A stretch of DNA of 16,182 nt, from assembly GCA_003241215.1 (NCBI GenBank), contig QFOL01000062.1:1-16182 (forward strand). Direction: 5' to 3'. The notes beneath the pieces are model-generated. The model saw only the letters and a program-made list of their open reading frames with translations. It searched no databases and was not told the origin of the DNA. The translations under genes and the position numbers were made by a program. The stretch comes from Agrobacterium fabrum (GTDB lineage Bacteria > Pseudomonadota > Alphaproteobacteria > Rhizobiales > Rhizobiaceae). This document shows, piece after piece, positions 13,667 through 16,182 of the stretch (position 1 is the stretch's first letter; every line of letters begins with the position of its first letter).

Positions 13667-13786
13667 AAAATCACGGGTAAGACCACGTGCCGCTTTCAAT
13701 GCTCGCGATGGTGCGATGCAACATGTATTTGCCCCGATTAATGCATAATGCTGCCATCGTGATTCGCAGCAGGGACATCAAAGCAC

Positions 13787-14623
13787 ATGAGCATGGGTTG
13801 GATGGAGGCCGGATTTCTCGGCCTTTTGCAAGGACTTACGGAATTTCTTCCGATTTCTTCAAGCGCGCATCTGAGGATTGCCGGGGAGTTCCTGCCCTCC
13901 GGCGCCGATCCCGGGGCCGCCTTCACCGCGATTACGCAAATCGGCACGGAAATGGCAGTGCTGGTCTATTTCTGGTCCGACATCATGCGCATCGCCGCCG
14001 CCTGGCTGCGGCAGAACCTGCGCCTTGGCCCCTATGACAAGGCCGATGCCCGGCTTGGCTGGCTGATCATCCTCGGTTCGGTGCCGATCGTCTTTCTTGG
14101 CCTGTTCTTCAAGGACGCCATCGAGCATTCGCTGCGCAACCTCTATATCACCGCCGTCATGCTCATCGTCTTCGGCATCGTTCTCGGCATCGCCGACAGG
14201 ATCGGTGAAAAGCGCTACAAGCTCAACCAGCTGATCTGGCGCGACGGCATCCTGTTCGGGCTCGCGCAGGCCATGGCGCTCATCCCCGGCGTCTCGCGCT
14301 CGGGCGGCACCATCAGTGCCGGGCTGCTTTTGGGCTATACCCGCGAAGCGGCAGCGCGTTATTCCTTCCTGCTCGCCGTTCCCGCCGTCTTCGGCTCCGG
14401 TTTCTATCAGCTGTTCAAGAGCATCGGTGAAGACAACCCCGTCGGCTGGGGACCGACCGGGCTCGCGACCCTGATCGCCTTCGTGGTCGGTTATGCGGTG
14501 ATCGTCGTCTTCCTCAAGCTCGTCTCCACCAAGAGCTACATGCCCTTCGTCTGGTACCGCGTGGTCATTGGCTTCATCCTGCTGGGGCTCCTGGGAACGG
14601 GCGTCATCAGCGCCGGCGGGTGA
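13787..14623 (+). CDS. uppP: Undecaprenyl-diphosphatase
   Basis: A 278-residue integral membrane enzyme (about eight helices) that dephosphorylates undecaprenyl diphosphate, recycling the lipid carrier for peptidoglycan and polysaccharide synthesis; excess enzyme is known to give bacitracin resistance. Both active-site motifs are present: QGLTEFLPISSSAH (15-28, with the (E/Q)xxxE pair Q15/E19, the serines and H28), and PGVSRSG (167-173, R171). Length is normal for the family. The start has AGGGA about 11 bases upstream; an ATG two codons later (13793) is an alternative. It lies 120 bases after the regulator gene in an AT-rich gap with ATTAATGCATAAT near 13738-13750, so it probably has its own promoter. 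A hairpin repeat and a strong terminator follow. Confidence 0.95.
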   Translation: MSMGWMEAGFLGLLQGLTEFLPISSSAHLRIAGEFLPSGADPGAAFTAITQIGTEMAVLVYFWSDIMRIAAAWLRQNLRLGPYDKADARLGWLIILGSVPIVFLGLFFKDAIEHSLRNLYITAVMLIVFGIVLGIADRIGEKRYKLNQLIWRDGILFGLAQAMALIPGVSRSGGTISAGLLLGYTREAAARYSFLLAVPAVFGSGFYQLFKSIGEDNPVGWGPTGLATLIAFVVGYAVIVVFLKLVSTKSYMPFVWYRVVIGFILLGLLGTGVISAGG

Positions 14624-14639
14624 GGGGAGCCTCACTCTC

Positions 14640-14714
14640 CGTCATCCTCGGGCTTGCCCCGAGGATCCACAACCCGGCGCACCATGGATCCTCGGGTCAA
14701 GCCCGAGGATGACG
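14640..14714. repeat. Paired-hairpin intergenic repeat, copy 3
   Basis: Two inverted arms, 14640-14670 and 14685-14714, each containing ATCCTCGGG and CCCGAGGAT around a short loop. This is the best-conserved and most compact of the three copies, with only about 14 bases between arms. It begins 17 bases after the uppP stop codon. Confidence 0.88.
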
Positions 14715-14740
14715 ATGGCGAGGTTTCGATTTGCAAAGTT

Positions 14741-14768
14741 AAGGCCCGCTCTTCCGAGCGGGCCTTTT
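14741..14768. terminator. Intrinsic terminator between uppP and mgtE
   Basis: AAGGCCCGCT and AGCGGGCCTT form a perfect 10-bp stem with a 6-base loop, followed on the plus strand by TTGTCTTT. On the minus strand it lies just after the mgtE stop codon, followed by TTAACTTT. It probably ends both convergent transcripts, more strongly the plus-strand one. Confidence 0.85.
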
Positions 14769-14773
14769 GTCTT

Positions 14774-16147
14774 TCAAAGCAACGTGCCGCTCAGGATCAC
14801 CAGCGCCACCGAGAAGTAGATGATGAGCCCGCTGACATCCACCAGCGTGGCGACGAAGGGGGCAGATGCGCTGGCGGGGTCGAGACGCAGGCGCTGCAGG
14901 ATGAAGGGCAGCATGGAGCCGGCAAGCGAACCGAAGGTGACGATGCCGACAAGTGCCGAAAACACGGTGGCGCCCACCAGCAGCCAGTGTTCGCCGTAGT
15001 CGTAAAACCCGGCCTGCTGCCAGAGGCTCAGGCGCAGGAAGCCGATGGCGCCCAGAATGCAGCCGAGCGTCAGGCCCGTCGGGATTTCCCGCAGCAGTAC
15101 CCGCCACCAGTCGGAAAGCTTGAGTTCGCCAAGCGCCAGCGCCCGGATGATGAGCGAGGTGGCCTGCGAACCGGAATTGCCGCCCGACGACATGATGAGG
15201 GGAATGAACAGTGTCAGCACCACGGCCTTTTCCAGCTCGCCCTCGAAATGCTGCATGGCGCTGGCCGTCAGCATTTCACCGAGGAAGAGGGCTGCGAGCC
15301 AGCCGGCGCGCTTGCGGATCATGTCCGGAAAGCCGATCGTCATATAGGGCTTGCCGAGTGCTTCCATACCGCCGAACTTGTGGGCGTCTTCCGTCGTGTC
15401 GGCGATCATGGTGTCGATCACGTCATCGACGGTGACGATGCCGAGAATATGCGAACGGTCATCGACGACGGGCAACGCCAGAAGGTCGTGCTTGCGGATC
15501 AGCCGGGCGACATCCTCCTGCGACATCAGGGGGCTGGCGCAGACGATGCCTTCCTTCGATGCGACTGAGAGGATGGAAGCACCGGCTTCGCCGGTCAGCA
15601 GGCGGCGCAGCGTCACGACGGTGGAGAGCGTTCCGTCCTCAGCCAGCACATAGATGGCATAGACCGTTTCACGCGACCGCTCGACGACGCGGATGTGCGA
15701 AAGGGTCTGTTCCACCGTCCAATTGTCCGGCACGCTGACGAATTCCGTGGTCATGATCGAGCCGGCGGTACGCGGCGGATAACCCATCAGGTGCTTGATG
15801 GAGAGCGCCGTCGTGCGGTCCAGCCGGGAAAACAGCTTTGCGCGCGGTTCTTCGGCCATTTCCGCCATGACGTCGGCCACCCGGTCATCGGACATCAGGT
15901 TGACGAGGCGGGCCGCCTGTTCGACCGGAATATCGGCGATGATGGCGGCGACGCCATGCAGTTCCGGCCGGTCGAGAATGGCGACGGCCTTTGCCTGCGG
16001 CATGGCGAGCAGGGCGGTTACGGCCTCGCCGACCTCAAGCGTGTTGAGGTGCTCGACGCGTTCGGCAATGGTGGTGGAACCGGCATTTCCGCTACGAAGA
16101 AGACGTGCGGCCTTGCTGGCCCTCTGGGAGAGGTTGTGGAAGTTCAT
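14774..16147 (-). CDS. mgtE: Magnesium transporter MgtE
   Basis: A 457-residue inner-membrane Mg2+ channel/transporter. An N-terminal MgtE_N helical superhelix (about 35-135, with LMSDDRVADVMAEM) is followed by two CBS domains (about 131-195 and 198-258, with VVDDRSHILGIVTVDDVIDTMI), a connecting helix and a five-helix pore domain (about 280-455). The pore signature PLIMSSGGNSGSQATSLIIRALALGE (316-341) and ATLVDVSGLIIYFSVA (434-449) are intact; D437 corresponds to the conserved Mg2+-binding Asp. In characterised MgtE the cytoplasmic domains close the pore when Mg2+ is plentiful. Length is normal. The ATG at 16147 has AAAGGTGAG five bases upstream. Only 35 bases of upstream sequence are in the window, so promoter or M-box control cannot be judged. 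Confidence 0.96.
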   Translation of the reverse strand: MNFHNLSQRASKAARLLRSGNAGSTTIAERVEHLNTLEVGEAVTALLAMPQAKAVAILDRPELHGVAAIIADIPVEQAARLVNLMSDDRVADVMAEMAEEPRAKLFSRLDRTTALSIKHLMGYPPRTAGSIMTTEFVSVPDNWTVEQTLSHIRVVERSRETVYAIYVLAEDGTLSTVVTLRRLLTGEAGASILSVASKEGIVCASPLMSQEDVARLIRKHDLLALPVVDDRSHILGIVTVDDVIDTMIADTTEDAHKFGGMEALGKPYMTIGFPDMIRKRAGWLAALFLGEMLTASAMQHFEGELEKAVVLTLFIPLIMSSGGNSGSQATSLIIRALALGELKLSDWWRVLLREIPTGLTLGCILGAIGFLRLSLWQQAGFYDYGEHWLLVGATVFSALVGIVTFGSLAGSMLPFILQRLRLDPASASAPFVATLVDVSGLIIYFSVALVILSGTLL

Positions 16148-16182
16148 GATTGCTCACCTTTCCGTCGATTCGCCGATCACGG

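Overview
The window reads as chromosomal DNA of an alphaproteobacterium of the Agrobacterium/Rhizobium group. This is inferred from the high GC content, from protein sequences with a rhizobial flavour (ETF-ubiquinone oxidoreductase, the family-4-like uracil-DNA glycosylase, MgtE), and from three copies of a paired-hairpin intergenic repeat (GTCATCC..GGATCCA type) common in that group. No rRNA, tRNA, CRISPR array, insertion sequence or phage gene was recognised.

Layout. 1-453: no gene seen. 454-1389 (+): DMT/EamA permease, followed by repeat copy 1 and a probable small basic ORF on the minus strand (1819-2010). 2163-4395 (-): an Hsp70-like (YegD-type) ATPase followed by a uracil-DNA glycosylase, with a hairpin between them. 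4697-5674 (+): PAS-GGDEF diguanylate cyclase, convergent with an atypical SDR oxidoreductase (5697-6485, -). The SDR gene is divergent from a CDF-like transporter (6566-7486, +), and the two predicted promoters share one -10 region. 7487-8510 is a lower-GC accessory patch holding an immunity-like DUF6985-type protein and a possible small membrane protein. 8779-10443 (+): ETF-ubiquinone oxidoreductase, preceded by a perfect TTACGT/ACGTAA dyad resembling a LiuR operator and followed by repeat copy 2. 10851-12122 (+): an exported pentapeptide-repeat protein and a GNAT acetyltransferase. 12157-13666: a zinc-less quinone-oxidoreductase-like MDR enzyme (-) divergent from an HxlR-family regulator (+) with an N-terminal cysteine, a QorR/Qor-like redox pair. 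13787-14623 (+): undecaprenyl-diphosphatase UppP, followed by repeat copy 3 and a strong intrinsic terminator. 14774-16147 (-): MgtE magnesium transporter.

Most of the window is core housekeeping: electron transfer from acyl-CoA dehydrogenases to quinone, lipid carrier recycling, Mg2+ uptake and DNA repair. I see no clearly new multi-gene system. The best leads are the 7.5-8.5 kb accessory patch, the redox regulator pair, the putative LiuR operator, the shared-promoter region at 6.5 kb, and compensatory changes among the hairpin repeats. All functional calls come from reading sequence motifs; no database search was run.
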